A DNA stretch of 64,000 nt from Kryptolebias marmoratus (lineage: Eukaryota; Chordata; Actinopteri; Cyprinodontiformes; Rivulidae), in the NCBI RefSeq assembly GCF_001649575.2, contig NC_051431.1, positions 22,278,156-22,342,155 of the forward strand, written 5' to 3'. Under the pieces are notes generated by a model. That model worked only from the letters and a program-made list of their open reading frames with translations. It searched no databases and was not told where the DNA came from. Shown in pieces: positions 36,601 to 43,750 of the stretch. The stretch's first letter is position 1. Every line of letters begins with the position of its first letter. Position numbers and translations under genes: made by a program.

Positions 36601-37798
36601 CGCGGCTGGTTCTGCCGAACCCAAAGACGGAGAGAAGCACACAGGGTCCCAGATGGAGCTTCGGACACTCGATTCCTCGGGCACAGACAACGTCCAAGAT
36701 CTGTGCTATCCCCAGAACTCACATCTCAGCCAAGCCACTGGTGCTATGCCTAAACGAATGTACACGTCGGATAATGGGGAAGCTGTGACATCATCACTGG
36801 TCTCTGCGAATTGGTTAGAAGAATCATCTCTAGATACCTCAGCCCAGTCTCACAGTCAGGGCCAGCCGCCCCGACAAACCCTTCAGAGCCTGGCTGCTTC
36901 CCACCAGATGGCTCTGGATGGAGCGACGGTGCAGGAGTCCGATACAGACGAAGGGCCGGACGCCCGTCTCCAGGGCAGGAGACCGGCCCGTGGCCCCGAC
37001 TGTGACGTCCAGAGCCGTCTGGTCCACAGCAGCCAGGAGCTGGAGCGGATCCAGCACACGCTCAGAGAGCTGCAGGCCTTCCTTCAGGAGGGGGTCCGCC
37101 TGGAGGACGCAGACAGACGAGCACAAGAACCGGAGCAGCCTCGGGGGCTGAGAGACACCATGGACACTGAGCCAGGACATTGTAAAGGGTCGAGTTCTGA
37201 CCAAAACCCTCCGGGCCGCGCACATAGGCAGCAGCTAAGAGACAGACAGGAGGGGAGGGCTCCCTCAGAACCGACGGGGTGGCACCGAACCGTTGAGCTG
37301 GAGGCTCGACTGCGGCAGGCGGGCCTCACCCCTCCTTCCCTCATGAAGAGATCGGCCTCCTTGGCTAAACTGGACTGTCTTGAGTTGTCCGCCAACGACC
37401 TGAGCGACCTGGACTTGGATCTGGAGCTGGACCTGAAGCCTCAAACCAGGTCCGCAGCATCATCACACTCCCAGAACCCCTCCTCCTCATCCTCCTCCTC
37501 CTCCTCCTCTTTGACCCAGTCCCACTCGGACGACACCTGGAAAAAGCAAAAAGTGCTCAACCTGAACAGTTTTTCTGACAAAACAGGTTTATCTCTCAAT
37601 GGCACATCTTCCTCCTCCTCCTCCTCCTCCTCCACGCAGGAAGAGAAAAGCGAGGGGAGCGGGAGCGACGCAGCAGATGGCCACAGTAGCAGCGCGGCCT
37701 CTGCTTCCCGTCAGCAGGGCAGAGGGCACTCATCAAGGCGTTCTCGTAAAGCCTCTGCGGAGAGGAAACAAAGACCTCTGCTCTACAACACCATGTGA
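5799..37798 (+). CDS. ssh2: Slingshot protein phosphatase 2 gene (15 coding exons)
   Basis: Slingshot phosphatases remove the inhibitory phosphate from Ser3 of cofilin/ADF, promoting actin filament severing at the cell cortex. Coding exons: 5799-5861, 10802-10845, 27073-27185, 28407-28471, 28999-29120, 29447-29512, 29670-29735, 30031-30225, 32277-32370, 32561-32689, 32933-32979, 33465-33611, 33696-33896, 34002-34872, 36149-37798. All have AG/GT borders and matching phases, giving 1290 residues. Order of domains: short N-terminal tail, slingshot N-terminal domain (about 36-270), DEK-C-like segment (about 277-319), dual-specificity phosphatase domain (about 320-450) with HCKMGVSRS and predicted catalytic Cys394, then a long Ser-rich tail with KRSASLAKL (1141-1149). 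The MALVTVQRSPTP start, the SISESFLTVKGAALFLP block and the YNTM end favour SSH2 over SSH1 or SSH3. Mammalian SSH2 is somewhat longer (about 1420). Whether this is the fish a or b paralogue is undecided. Confidence 0.95.
6140..7040 (+). repeat. Dispersed repeat family A, about three internal units
   Basis: Three successive starts of the unit are visible: gcctgttagcaaaatat (about 6211), ctgtctgttagcaaaat (about 6489) and ctgtctgttagcgaaag (about 6777). They are spaced about 280 bases apart, followed by the distal block with cgatatgcattccttcaagg. The left end shows a ttgcccgctgcc / gtttttgcacgtgtg block also seen at 8774, 32780 and 62298. Confidence 0.8.
8760..9270 (+). repeat. Dispersed repeat family A copy, interrupted by a MITE
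   Basis: Left part 8770-8888 (tattgcccgctgcc, ccactggacggatttta) continues after the inserted element as ctaactgattaccttttgga and gctatatttcag. Removing 8889-9102 plus one 8-base duplication restores the consensus order. Confidence 0.8.
8889..9102. mobile_element. hAT-like foldback MITE with 8-bp target-site duplication
   Basis: A 214-bp element beginning cagggttgtccaaccctgg and ending ggttggacacccctg. Its left and right halves are nearly reverse complements (tcctgcatgttttccttg versus caaggaaaacatgcagga). It is flanked by the exact 8-base duplication ctctaact (8881-8888 and 9103-9110). CAGGG ends with 8-bp duplications are the hAT pattern. It is non-autonomous, with no transposase frame. Confidence 0.9.
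9612..9646. repeat. GT microsatellite
   Basis: A run of about 17 GT dinucleotides within ssh2 intron 1, ending in tgtgtgcaggaagt. Confidence 0.9.
9903..10022 (+). repeat. Three identical 40-bp tandem units ending in acceptor-like tracts
   Basis: Units 9903-9942, 9943-9982 and 9983-10022 are identical. Each starts aacgagtccgttcggcgtgc and ends ttcttttttatttttttcag, which is a polypyrimidine tract plus CAG on the sense strand of the ssh2 intron, about 0.8 kb before exon 2. It could act as tandem decoy acceptors, but that is only an inference. Confidence 0.9.
10179..10201. repeat. TG microsatellite
   Basis: A run of about 11 TG dinucleotides followed by a G-rich stretch in ssh2 intron 1. Confidence 0.9.
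10420..10680 (+). repeat. Dispersed repeat family A, partial copy
   Basis: Carries gagcaaaatatctgctgaac, ggattttagtgaaactc, acatggccgccacagcc, aaaactggctataat and the catactccgagcgtgacatc block, in family order. It ends about 120 bases before ssh2 exon 2. Confidence 0.8.
10802..10845 (+). CDS. ssh2: ssh2 coding exon 2
   Basis: A 44-base exon between ctgtag and gtgagacc. It encodes ESGSGEDDHRSQPR, the acidic stretch that follows the start in SSH2. It ends after two bases of a Ser codon completed by the C that opens exon 3. It would be skipped in transcripts from the alternative first exon at 20125. Confidence 0.9.
12387..12601. mobile_element. hAT-like foldback MITE, near-intact
   Basis: A 215-bp element from caggggtgggccaatcctgg to ggattggccacccccg, the same family as 8889-9102. 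It is flanked by ttttaaac (12379-12386) and atttaaac (12602-12609), a 7-of-8 target-site duplication. The halves are near-perfect inverted repeats. Confidence 0.88.
14340..14450 (+). repeat. Dispersed repeat family A, distal end only
   Basis: Contains aagataatcttagtttcaaa, ctctggcataaaaggtgg and gggcgatagggaaggccttc, matching the right-hand end of the family. Confidence 0.6.
15690..16260 (-). repeat. Dispersed repeat family A copy (reverse), interrupted by a LINE tail
   Basis: Left part (cgatcacctttcatgccaga, 15713 on) and right part (aactttagctcaatatctgc, gttaatcagttgtagacgtc, 16110 on) are the reverse-complement family consensus, split by the insertion at 15875-16087. Confidence 0.75.
15875..16087 (+). 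mobile_element. 5'-truncated LINE tail (L2-like) with 13-bp target-site duplication
   Basis: Matches the 3' end of a very common fish LINE: catgcatgttaggttaattg, cgacctgtccagggtgtccc, then a short (ATGG)n tail. It is flanked by the 13-base duplication gactcttagctat (15862-15874 and 16088-16100), which shows target-primed insertion. It contains no reverse transcriptase. Assignment to the L2 clade is from memory. Confidence 0.85.
17565..18540 (+). repeat. Split family A copy with about 0.73 kb inserted between its halves
   Basis: The left half (ggatgtacatctacaactga to gatggctgccacagctag, to about 17650) and the right half (ctcataactcagtcagtttt to ggcatgcaaggctgtagg, from about 18385) are adjacent blocks in other copies. 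The intervening DNA includes the MITE-like 17754-18178 segment. A duplication at the junctions is not clear. Confidence 0.6.
17754..18178. mobile_element. MITE-like element with imperfect terminal inverted repeats
   Basis: The left end ggccatccatacagaaacag is followed by tgtttt; the right end is aaaaactgcgtttccgtgtgg followed by acaaggctt. They are imperfect reverse complements. The 'cgtgtggac...' end is familiar from fish genomes. There is no transposase frame. Confidence 0.5.
18978..19496. mobile_element. Large foldback element with ~177-bp inverted arms
   Basis: The left arm 18978-19154 (cacttttactgagtt, tagctgaagcaaggtcaagg, aatccttcacaataagag) pairs with the reverse complement of 19319-19496 (ctcttattgtgaaggatt, ccttgacctgcttcagct, aactcagtaaaagtg). 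The arms surround a spacer of about 164 bases. It has no coding content and ends within about 60 bp of the putative internal ssh2 promoter region. Confidence 0.8.
19550..20124 (+). promoter_or_regulatory. Putative internal ssh2 promoter / 5' UTR
   Basis: A CpG-bearing, pyrimidine-rich segment precedes the alternative first exon. It includes a long T tract ending ttcccggcag at 19680, a possible splice acceptor if a further upstream non-coding exon exists, and (TCC/ACC) repeats at about 20075-20118. No TATA box is evident. Confidence 0.4.
20125..20252 (+). CDS. ssh2: ssh2 alternative first coding exon
   Basis: Begins with an ATG and encodes 42 full codons, starting MTLGTVAGSDSSS, containing MVPYFSDDE and ending KNQMNQ plus CT, then a good donor (gtaagt). 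Two leftover bases make CT|C (Leu) with exon 3, giving NQL-ISESFL. This replaces exons 1-2 and makes a predicted 1297-residue protein. From memory it resembles an alternative N-terminus (MTL..., PYFS, NQL) known in mammalian SSH2 transcripts. The high G+C, low-complexity flank fits an internal promoter. Identification rests on phase, donor and resemblance; no transcript was seen. Confidence 0.75.
23640..23925. repeat. Dispersed repeat family B copy
   Basis: Shares with 27336-27560 the order cagttttgcatgatacactt, aactcctactggaagtc and cagctagctgctgctgc, and ends gtatccctttaaa. That end is an inverted counterpart of ttaaagggatat at 27340, suggesting a terminal inverted repeat. No family name is assigned. 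Confidence 0.55.
24464..24517. other. Assembly gap (N)
   Basis: 54 Ns followed directly by a 14-base G run (24518-24531). The break probably reflects a homopolymer or G-rich sequencing failure. Confidence 0.99.
27073..27185 (+). CDS. ssh2: ssh2 coding exon 3
   Basis: Encodes the start of the slingshot N-terminal domain, ISESFLTVKGAALFLPRG onward, through RRNKHT. Either exon 2 (giving Ser) or the alternative first exon (giving Leu) supplies the first two bases of its first codon, so both transcripts keep frame. Confidence 0.95.
27336..27560. repeat. Dispersed repeat family B copy
   Basis: Starts ttaaagggatattttggcca and includes catcagctttgcattatatg, cctgcagcagctagctgtag and catcaggaattttgtgatg. 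It is homologous in order to 23640-23925 in the previous ssh2 intron. Confidence 0.55.
28407..28471 (+). CDS. ssh2: ssh2 coding exon 4
   Basis: Encodes GDLQKHLQTMFTVLRPEDTI and RL. The donor gtcagtaac follows CTG in phase 0, and the next exon begins with AVRLES as in the family. Confidence 0.95.
28999..29120 (+). CDS. ssh2: ssh2 coding exon 5
   Basis: Encodes AVRLESAYPQVTRYMVVVST through MDFLSSD, part of the slingshot N-terminal domain. The acceptor is tccggcag and the donor gtcagacc. Confidence 0.95.
29447..29512 (+). CDS. ssh2: ssh2 coding exon 6
   Basis: Encodes the CCTVGLVLPLWSDTLIHLDG segment typical of slingshots. The acceptor is cttgcag and the donor gtaagac. Confidence 0.95.
29670..29735 (+). 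CDS. ssh2: ssh2 coding exon 7
   Basis: Encodes GFSVSTVNRVHVFKPVSVQA plus MW. The Trp codon is split TG|G across the following intron. Confidence 0.95.
30031..30225 (+). CDS. ssh2: ssh2 coding exon 8
   Basis: Encodes SALQSLHKACEVARCHNYYP through SHRANSPILFTD, the end of the conserved slingshot N-terminal domain. The donor is gacct|gtgagt. Confidence 0.95.
30226..32276 (+). other. ssh2: ssh2 intron 8
   Basis: A 2.05-kb intron with simple repeats (CA at about 30893-30910, GT at about 31045-31061 followed by G8). I see no exon or named repeat in it. Confidence 0.8.
32277..32370 (+). CDS. ssh2: ssh2 coding exon 9
   Basis: Encodes PTERERTERLIKMRLREIMM through LENVTSKE. The acceptor is tgcgcag, and the donor gtgaggt is in phase 0. 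Confidence 0.95.
32561..32689 (+). CDS. ssh2: ssh2 coding exon 10 (DEK-C-like)
   Basis: Encodes residues 277-319, IRTELEMQMACNLREFKEFI through PTEIFDHVFL. This is the DEK-C-like helical segment that precedes the phosphatase domain in slingshots and that is implicated in cofilin substrate recognition in the family. Confidence 0.95.
32740..32812 (+). repeat. Dispersed repeat family A, left-end fragment
   Basis: ttaccactcctgccaaaaagc and gtaatgtttttgcccgtgtc followed by TG repeats match the left terminus seen at 6150 and 62275. It is a truncated insertion in ssh2 intron 10. Confidence 0.6.
32933..32979 (+). CDS. ssh2: ssh2 coding exon 11
   Basis: A small 47-base exon encoding GSEWNASNLEELQNS, the opening of the dual-specificity phosphatase fold. 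It follows a strong polypyrimidine tract. Confidence 0.95.
33465..33611 (+). CDS. ssh2: ssh2 coding exon 12
   Basis: Encodes VRYILNVTREIDNFFPGMFE through YKFITKAK. The NIRVYDEEA stretch includes the acidic residue expected to act as general acid in dual-specificity phosphatases. Confidence 0.95.
33696..33896 (+). CDS. ssh2: ssh2 coding exon 13 (catalytic loop)
   Basis: Carries the P-loop signature HCKMGVSRS with predicted catalytic Cys394 and Arg400, then TVIAYAMKEYGWDLD and NPSFMKQLEEYQGILLA. The donor is unusual (gcaag|gttcgc), but the acceptor at 34000-34001 restores the conserved SKQRHNKLW, so the junction is secure. Confidence 0.95.
34002..34872 (+). CDS. ssh2: ssh2 coding exon 14 (variable tail, part 1)
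   Basis: Encodes residues 451-741. It starts with the conserved KQRHNKLWRSHSDSDLSD, then becomes low-complexity and Pro/Ser-rich. A short conserved island, SIDFFTAREKFLGLAQD, resembles the IDFF.A.EKF block of mammalian SSH2. The frame runs 39 bases past the donor (gtttgttc) into the intron before a stop, so transcript evidence is needed to exclude a short read-through form. Confidence 0.92.
34873..36148 (+). other. ssh2: ssh2 intron 14 with a reverse family A repeat
   Basis: About 35140-35660 carries two reverse-orientation family A units (gctaacagacagacag-type ends, cagccatcttgaattgggct, agttgtagacgtgcatcc). The remainder shows nothing recognisable. The last coding exon's frame runs back to 35897 but without conserved residues, so it is intron. 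Confidence 0.75.
36149..37798 (+). CDS. ssh2: ssh2 last coding exon (variable tail, part 2)
   Basis: Encodes residues 742-1290. Conserved islands are VSVRHIVIEIEAISQ, GSVRRATEQLELKLRQEQ, LEARLRQAGLTPPSLMKR with SASLAKL, and the terminal YNTM. RSAS within KRSASLAKL is a plausible 14-3-3 phospho-site by analogy with SSH1, which is an inference. Two serine runs are encoded by TCC repeats (about 37480-37511 and 37608-37634). The frame extends upstream into the intron, but the acceptor tctttcag at 36141-36148 gives the correct phase. Confidence 0.94.
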   Translation, partial: ASLQSDTCDRTRPTHNDNGVSVRHIVIEIEAISQSSSSPLTASSSSSSLPSSSPSPQTVQSDHQEEAEDSKDPPGSSAPPPQPPSDWAAGSVRRATEQLELKLRQEQDVAASQRSPLHSPGTEQPPVRLTQCSQSPDPPHTAEHGITQGETAAGSAEPKDGEKHTGSQMELRTLDSSGTDNVQDLCYPQNSHLSQATGAMPKRMYTSDNGEAVTSSLVSANWLEESSLDTSAQSHSQGQPPRQTLQSLAASHQMALDGATVQESDTDEGPDARLQGRRPARGPDCDVQSRLVHSSQELERIQHTLRELQAFLQEGVRLEDADRRAQEPEQPRGLRDTMDTEPGHCKGSSSDQNPPGRAHRQQLRDRQEGRAPSEPTGWHRTVELEARLRQAGLTPPSLMKRSASLAKLDCLELSANDLSDLDLDLELDLKPQTRSAASSHSQNPSSSSSSSSSSLTQSHSDDTWKKQKVLNLNSFSDKTGLSLNGTSSSSSSSSSTQEEKSEGSGSDAADGHSSSAASASRQQGRGHSSRRSRKASAERKQRPLLYNTM

Positions 37799-38300
37799 CC
37801 TCAGTGCGGCAGAGAGAAACGGACAGGACCGGAGTCGCGCGGGAAGAGGCCGCGTGAATCTCCCGTGAAAGCTTTTAACGCGAACGACGAGCTTTAGTTT
37901 GCATGTAAACCACTGGATGTTCGTTTCAACTGGAGTTCAGGTTTGTGTGTACAGTAATATATGAATGTGCAAACTGAGACTGAAGCAGTGCAATATGCGC
38001 ACTCCGTTATGTGTGTTATGTGTGTGTGTGTGTGTGTGTGTCCTTTTGTTAGTGTGACCCTCACTCCCTGTTCAGACTTCATCAAACTGTAACCAAGAGG
38101 GGCTTTTTCTCAGAACATGCACTTTATTGCTTAGGTGATTTACTATTATTTTTTTTCTTTCATTTGAATGTTTTTTTTTTTTACCCTGGGGAAGATTGTT
38201 TTGCACTGTTCTCTGTCGACTTGTCTGTTTTTTTTTGTTGTTGTTTTCAAAGACATGTCTTTACTCAGATTTTTAATTAAACCAGGATAAAGCTTATATG
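37799..38300 (+). other. ssh2: ssh2 3' UTR (approximate)
   Basis: Sequence after the stop with a TG microsatellite (about 38017-38041) and T-rich tracts. The attaaa at 38276-38281 is a plausible polyadenylation signal, with a second aataaa near 38361. The true end needs transcript data. Confidence 0.5.
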
Positions 38301-40114
38301 ACGTTGTCGTTGTTTTTTTTTTAAATTATTATTATTTTTAAATTTGGTGCTTTAGCAGGAAATAAATGGGCCAAATGAGGAAGAGCTCATTTGTATTATT
38401 TAGTGCCTCAGTGCCACCTGCTGGCGTACACTTTATAAACGAGCCTCGATGCACAAAAACGAAAAGGTTAGACCAACCCCTCCCGGTTCTGGTCAGGTCC
38501 GTCAAGCGCGTCTCGCCGCGGCTGATAAGGACGGAGCCACCCTGTCGTTCTACAGACGGCAGATATGTCTTTGAACACGTCGCCGGGGGTTGCCATGGAG
38601 AAGTGATGGCGCAGCTTATTTCAGGCTGACATTTTACCTCCCGTTTCATCTGGGTAATTAAACTCTGAGATGTAGGCCACGAGACGCGCCGCTGAGACAT
38701 GAACACACACATCAGTCGGCCTGACATTAAAGGACTTAACCAGCTTTTGAAAAAAAAAAAAAGAAAATCCACAGACAAGTCTGAAATCCAAACTCCCGGC
38801 CTCTGTGGAAGTTTTAAACACAGATTAACTAAATCGGGTGGAAATGGATCAAAAAGAAGGTGCTGACCTCTGGATCAAATCTTCTTTAGCTGACGTTTAA
38901 AAAAATCACTTTTAATAAAGCGTGTGCCCTGGTATAAATTGTTCCGAACTATGGAAAACTAGATTTTATTTTTCCTTAGCTTTCAGACTCCTCTAAACTG
39001 AGTCCACTGAAGTATTCAGACTTGCTGGCTGCTGCCCCATTCAGTGAAAACATCCTCAGGTCTCCCACCCCTTCCTCTACTCTCTCTCTCTCTCCCACAC
39101 ACACACACACACACACTGTTTTATATCTTTGTTTTTTTAAAGTGTGTTCCAACTATTGAGGAGTGACACTGCTCAACCTCTCAAGGAAAGTCTGACTAAC
39201 CGTGGAATCTTGGATTCAGGAGGAACTTTTGTCCGGACCGGACCGGTCCTTCACTTCTGAGGAGCTCTAATGGAGAGGGTCACAGGAGTTTGACTCTCCG
39301 GTCTACATATGTTTTGTGGATCTGGAGAAGGCCATAAAGGGGAAATGAAAAGTGCTTTGAAGCTAGCACAAAGCAAAGGTGCTTGTTTTCTCTGTTGTCT
39401 CTCCTTTTAAAAAAATTTACACCAATTTAATAATCAAAGATCAAAAAAAATGACTAGGGTCTCTTCTGCATTTTCTGTGATCACTCGGAGGTGTGACGTG
39501 TCGAGTGCCCGACAGGAACATGGACAAGGCAGTAAATGGTAAATACAGACAGTGTGGGGGTGAAGTGGTTCATTTTAATGTAATTAATTGTGTAAACCAA
39601 CCCGAAACTCCAACAGCTGAGTCGTTCTTCAGCTTCAAGAAGGAAAAGAACGTTGGATGGATGTGGTTAGTTTAGCTCCTCCTGAAAGTGGTGACTGCTT
39701 GAGGAGGTAACGTTTTGAAGAGGAGCACCTGAAATACAAACCATCAGCAGAAGAACCGCCGCCTGTCGGACCGACACCGGCCGCCTCCTGCTGCCTCTCT
39801 AAAGACTGTGTGACATCATCGTAAAGCTCGGGGGTTCTCCGTGTGAAATGTGGGGCTCCAGTTCCCGACAGACTCACTCCAGACCAAAAAAACAACAAAA
39901 CGTGCCCCTGATAATCACTGACAGTGACCTCGTCGGTGTCCTACAGCGGTCTGCCACAGCTGGCCCCGCCTCCTTCTACGTCACCAACCAAGGAGGTAAC
40001 TCCGCCCATTTTAAATCAGAGAAACAGACCACTGGAGTGTTAAAGGATCCTGTTTAACTAAAAGAAAAACATAAAAACTCAATATTTTCATATTTTAGTT
40101 AATTCCCCCTTTAT

Positions 40115-40600
40115 AACCGTGTTCCCTGAGGTCTTCTGTTGGGGGTGCGGAAGGAGTATGGCGTCACTTTCAAGAGCTAACCGGCTCCTGTGGAACCAAA
40201 GAAAGAGTTTCGTGCGCAATCCTCGGCGGGAAGTTGTGCCGTGTTGCCTGGGTGGACGCTGCCAGGGCTGCAATCTGAAGCAGTCGGAATGGCTTTCTCC
40301 CAAATGGAGGCTGCAGTACTTGACTGGAAGTCTCTGCCTTAAGCGAAGGAGCTCAGGTACCATTGGAGTCTTGCTCACGAGCGATGGCAGGATGGAGCGC
40401 GAGCGAGGCCTGCAGGCTGGGGCTTTGTTGGCAGTGACGAGGGCGTTGCTCCGGTCTGTCAATTTATTGGTCCGTCTGTGTTCCGGCAGGGGTCGGTAAC
40501 AGGATGTCTCTCTCTGGAGGTTTTCCAGTCCCACTGGAAATCTTCTCTGGGATCGCCCAGCAGGAGCTGGAGTTTCTTCAGCTGCGGAGACTTCTCTTTG
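40115..40600 (+). mobile_element. Decayed non-LTR retrotransposon (reverse-transcriptase 3' part)
   Basis: Blocks such as ggagtatggcgtcactttca, gacgctgccagggctgc, attggagtcttgctcacgag, gatggagcgcgagcgag, gggcgttgctccggtctgtc and gggatcgcccagcaggagct occur in the order seen in a common fish LINE reverse transcriptase. Internal stretches are missing between them. The open frame at 40119-40499 is a remnant, not a host gene. The clade is not assigned. Confidence 0.65.
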
Positions 40601-41739
40601 CAAGCCGATGTGTCCAGAATGTTTCTCTAACACTCAGTCATTTCGTTTTGTGCTGGTGGCTTCACACACACACGTGCCCTGCAGTCCCACATGTGAACAT
40701 CCCAGGTTATCTGCACTTTGTGTTCTCAGTGGAAAAAGCTCGCTCCGCATCGCTGATTTCCTGTAAGATTACAGCCGTTTTTCTTATTCTTTCTCTCCTG
40801 ATTGGGACCTTCTTGGCAGGGTTTACGGTCTGTAAGCGCTCCCTTTCTTCTCGTTGAGCCTGAAATAACTGGAGTCGAGCCTCTCCTTGGATCCCGGCTG
40901 AGGCGCCGGGAATCCGTGTCAGAGGAAAGACGATGAAGGTGGCAGCTGCTAAAAACAGATCAGCCCTCTCTTTTCGCTGACTGACTGCAGCTTTGCCCCG
41001 TCTCGCGAGGGGAAACAAATTGCTTTTATCACCATCTTTCACCCGAGAAGCCTAGAAAACTTCGAGAGCGGGCTGAAGGGATTTAGAGCTTTTTCAAGGC
41101 ACGCCTCTAATTCAAAGAGAACCAAACAGATCGAAGGGGTGTGTGTGGGTGGTGGTGGTGTGGGGGGGGGATATCACTCAAACACTGCAGGTCCAAAAGA
41201 AGTTTCTTTATTTGAATCACTTCCCAGGATATATCATGAAAACATCTCAATGCATTGGTTTCAAAAAGTAAAAAGAAACAGTTTTTCCTAATCAACCAGT
41301 CAAGCTTCACAATGATTACAAAGGAGGCAGAAGTACAGATCTCCTCAGTTTGTGCTAATTATCTTAAAAAAAAATAAAAATAAAAAAATAAAAACAGGGA
41401 AAACAAAACACTTGCTCCTGTTCTCCGTAGTCTCTCGGTTTGGCTAAGTTTGAGCACTGCAACGTTACGTTACTTACAATTAGGAGCCAACGTTCAGCGG
41501 TTTTGTTCGGGAACCGTGTTGGACTTGAGTTGTGCTGCTGAGCGGAGGAGGGAGAGCGCTTTCTGACATCGCAAGTGAAACCTCACACAGGTGCACGCCA
41601 TGCTCGAAATATAAACCAGGTACGGTTGACTAACGGGGGGGGGGAACGGTGCCTGTATGTCGCTGTTCGGTCTGTTCAGCAGGCGTCGCGCTACGCTTGC
41701 AACTTTTCCTCAAGGCGAAAATTTAAAAAAAAATCAGGG

Positions 41740-42195
41740 GCCTAGTCTTAAAGGAATGCATATCGCCCGTCACCCTTAATGCCAGCGTCTCAGACTCATC
41801 TCAAGATGTGAACTCCTGATCAGAGTACATGTTATGAATGACTTTCAGCTACTAGTGCGCCAAACTTTAGCTCAATATCTGCACAACTGACTGACTTTCA
41901 GCCACTCTCTTCAACTGACCGACGCAAATAGATCTCGCTGTTTTGGTCAAATCTCAAAACTACTATTACGTGTGAGATGTTAGCTTTAAGAGTACATGTT
42001 GTGGAGGACCCTCAGCTACTACCACACAGAACTTAAGCTCAGTATCTGTAAAACTGACCGAGTTGGAGCCATGTTTGACTCCAACCACGTTTTTGTGTTT
42101 GCTAAGTCTAAATTACTTTCTGAGTTTCATTAAAATCCCTCTACCGGTTGATGAGATATTTTGCTAACAGACAGACAGCACGTCATCTTGCTTTG
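41740..42195 (-). repeat. Dispersed repeat family A copy, reverse, about two units
   Basis: Starts with ggaatgcatatcgcccgtca, then aactttagctcaatatctgc, gttgtggaggaccctcagct, and ends gagatattttgctaacagac. A MITE of the hAT-like group sits immediately beyond. Confidence 0.8.
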
Positions 42196-42218
42196 CTTTG
42201 CTGTGGAGTGCTTTAGAT

Positions 42219-42400
42219 CAGGGGTCTCCAATCCTGGTCCTGGAGGGCCACCATCCTGCAGGTTTTCCTTGTTTCTCTGCTCCAACACACCTGATTTAAA
42301 TCAATGAGTGATTAACAGGCTTCTGCAGAACATGAAGAGGTCATTTAACCTCTGAATCAGGTGTGTTGGAGCAGGGAAACAAGGAAAACATGCAGGATGA
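42219..42400. mobile_element. hAT-like MITE missing its right terminus but with intact duplications
   Basis: Begins caggggtctccaatcctggt as in the intact copies, runs through ttaacaggcttctgcagaac and caaggaaaacatgcaggat, then stops about 33 bases short of the expected end. The 8-base duplication ctttagat is nevertheless perfect on both sides (42211-42218 and 42401-42408). Confidence 0.88.
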
Positions 42401-43453
42401 CTTTAGATAGTATCTTCCTCTCCTTCTTTTCTGTCACATTAGTTAGCAAAAAGTAATAATAAAAAAAAAGAAAAAGCTTGCCCTCATCCAGATGAAAGCG
42501 CTGATTGGCTGGGACTGATGGATTCTTCCTTTGGTTGCACACACCGTGACTGTTCAGTAGAAATACACGCACCGTTACACCACTATAGCGACTAAACGGA
42601 AAAAAGAATCTGCTCATTTAAGGTGATTAAATGCACATTTTGTTCAGTATTTTCTCTACTCCACAGTTAACTTACATACAGTAGCACTAGCATTGTCTCT
42701 TTAGTAGTTTCGTTACACACAGACAAAGTCATCCGCAGACAGTGTGGTTGGTGCACCAAGTGTTCATCCTGTAGTTTTTTTTTAAAATTTAATTTAATTT
42801 TTTTTAAATCGGACGGGCTAAAACACGCACGAGCCCGACATCGCTTTGTGCTCAAACTCATCGACAACAATCATTAACAGTCATATATGTGATCCACCTG
42901 CAAGCTAAATACAGTACATGTTGATTTTGTGAAAATGAAATTAGAAAAAAACCCAAAAAACTAAAACAAAGGACAAGTAGATTTTTTTTTTTTTCATTAC
43001 AAACAAGGAAGTCTGATGTTTGTTGACATTCAACATCTCTACACTTCTGATCTTAACTTGGCACTGCTCCTTTTTTTACATGATCACAAAGAAAACCCTG
43101 ATGACTCGGTGGCAGAAGGAATCAAAGTGTGTGTGTGTGAATGCTGGAGCAGGAAATTGGCCTTACACGTTGTGTTTTCTCAAGACAGAAGGAGAACCTG
43201 GTGCAGAGAGCTGGTTTTGAAACATAATTGCAAAGAGTCAAGAGATTTTTTTTGTCTGCAAAGGCATTCCACTAAATTCGTACTGGATGTGTTGTTTGTT
43301 GTAAACTGGCACTGCTCAGTAAAGTACCGTGTGGCACCCCTGAATGTGGTCCCCCCCGCCCCCCCCACCATATGGCTTTGTGGAAAAGGTCTGGCGAAGG
43401 CGGTGGGAGAAGAGAGAAGCAGGCGATTTAATGGTACAAACCCACCAAGATGG

Positions 43454-43459
43454 TTTATT
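43454..43459 (-). terminator. Possible ankrd13b polyadenylation signal
   Basis: AATAAA on the minus strand, about 90 bases after the stop codon. Such a short 3' UTR is possible but would be unusual for this gene, and a more distal signal near 41200 is also available. Confidence 0.25.
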
Positions 43460-43548
43460 TCAATGTGCTTTAAGTTTTAAAGTTCTGCTCTTTTCTCCCA
43501 CGTGTCCTCGGTTCAGATCCCCTCCACACACACACCCGACCCCCCCCC

Positions 43549-43750
43549 TCACTTCTCCATCAGAGACAGCCGGATGATGCGCTGCAGCTCCTCTTCCTCC
43601 CGCCGCCGCCGGAGGTCCGCCTCCTCCTGCTCCCGGGCCGAGATCTCCATGGCGATGCGCAGCTGCTCGTCGTAGCTGCAGGTGGGCGGCTTCTTCTTGG
43701 AGGAGGTGGGGCCGAGGCCGGAGGGAGGGCGGGGCTTGTGCTGGGGGGTC
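43549..43750 (-). CDS. ankrd13b: ankrd13b last coding exon (C-terminal UIMs)
   Basis: Encodes [20 protein letters not shown], then [20 protein letters not shown], a charged stretch, and [15 protein letters not shown] before the stop. It holds two UIM-like helices as in ANKRD13A/B/D. The acceptor is tttgggcccag. The intron before it is 5.8 kb. Confidence 0.93.

Larger units (their letters stand above)
38301..43453. other. Convergent intergenic interval between ssh2 and ankrd13b
   Basis: No gene is visible. It holds a CA microsatellite (about 39096-39115), a decayed non-LTR element (40115-40600), a reverse family A copy (41740-42195) and a MITE with one lost end (42219-42400). Part of the right side may be ankrd13b 3' UTR. 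Confidence 0.65.

Noticed and set aside
40088..40633. 181-codon minus-strand and 126-codon plus-strand open frames
   Set aside because: They coincide with the decayed non-LTR retrotransposon and carry no host domain.
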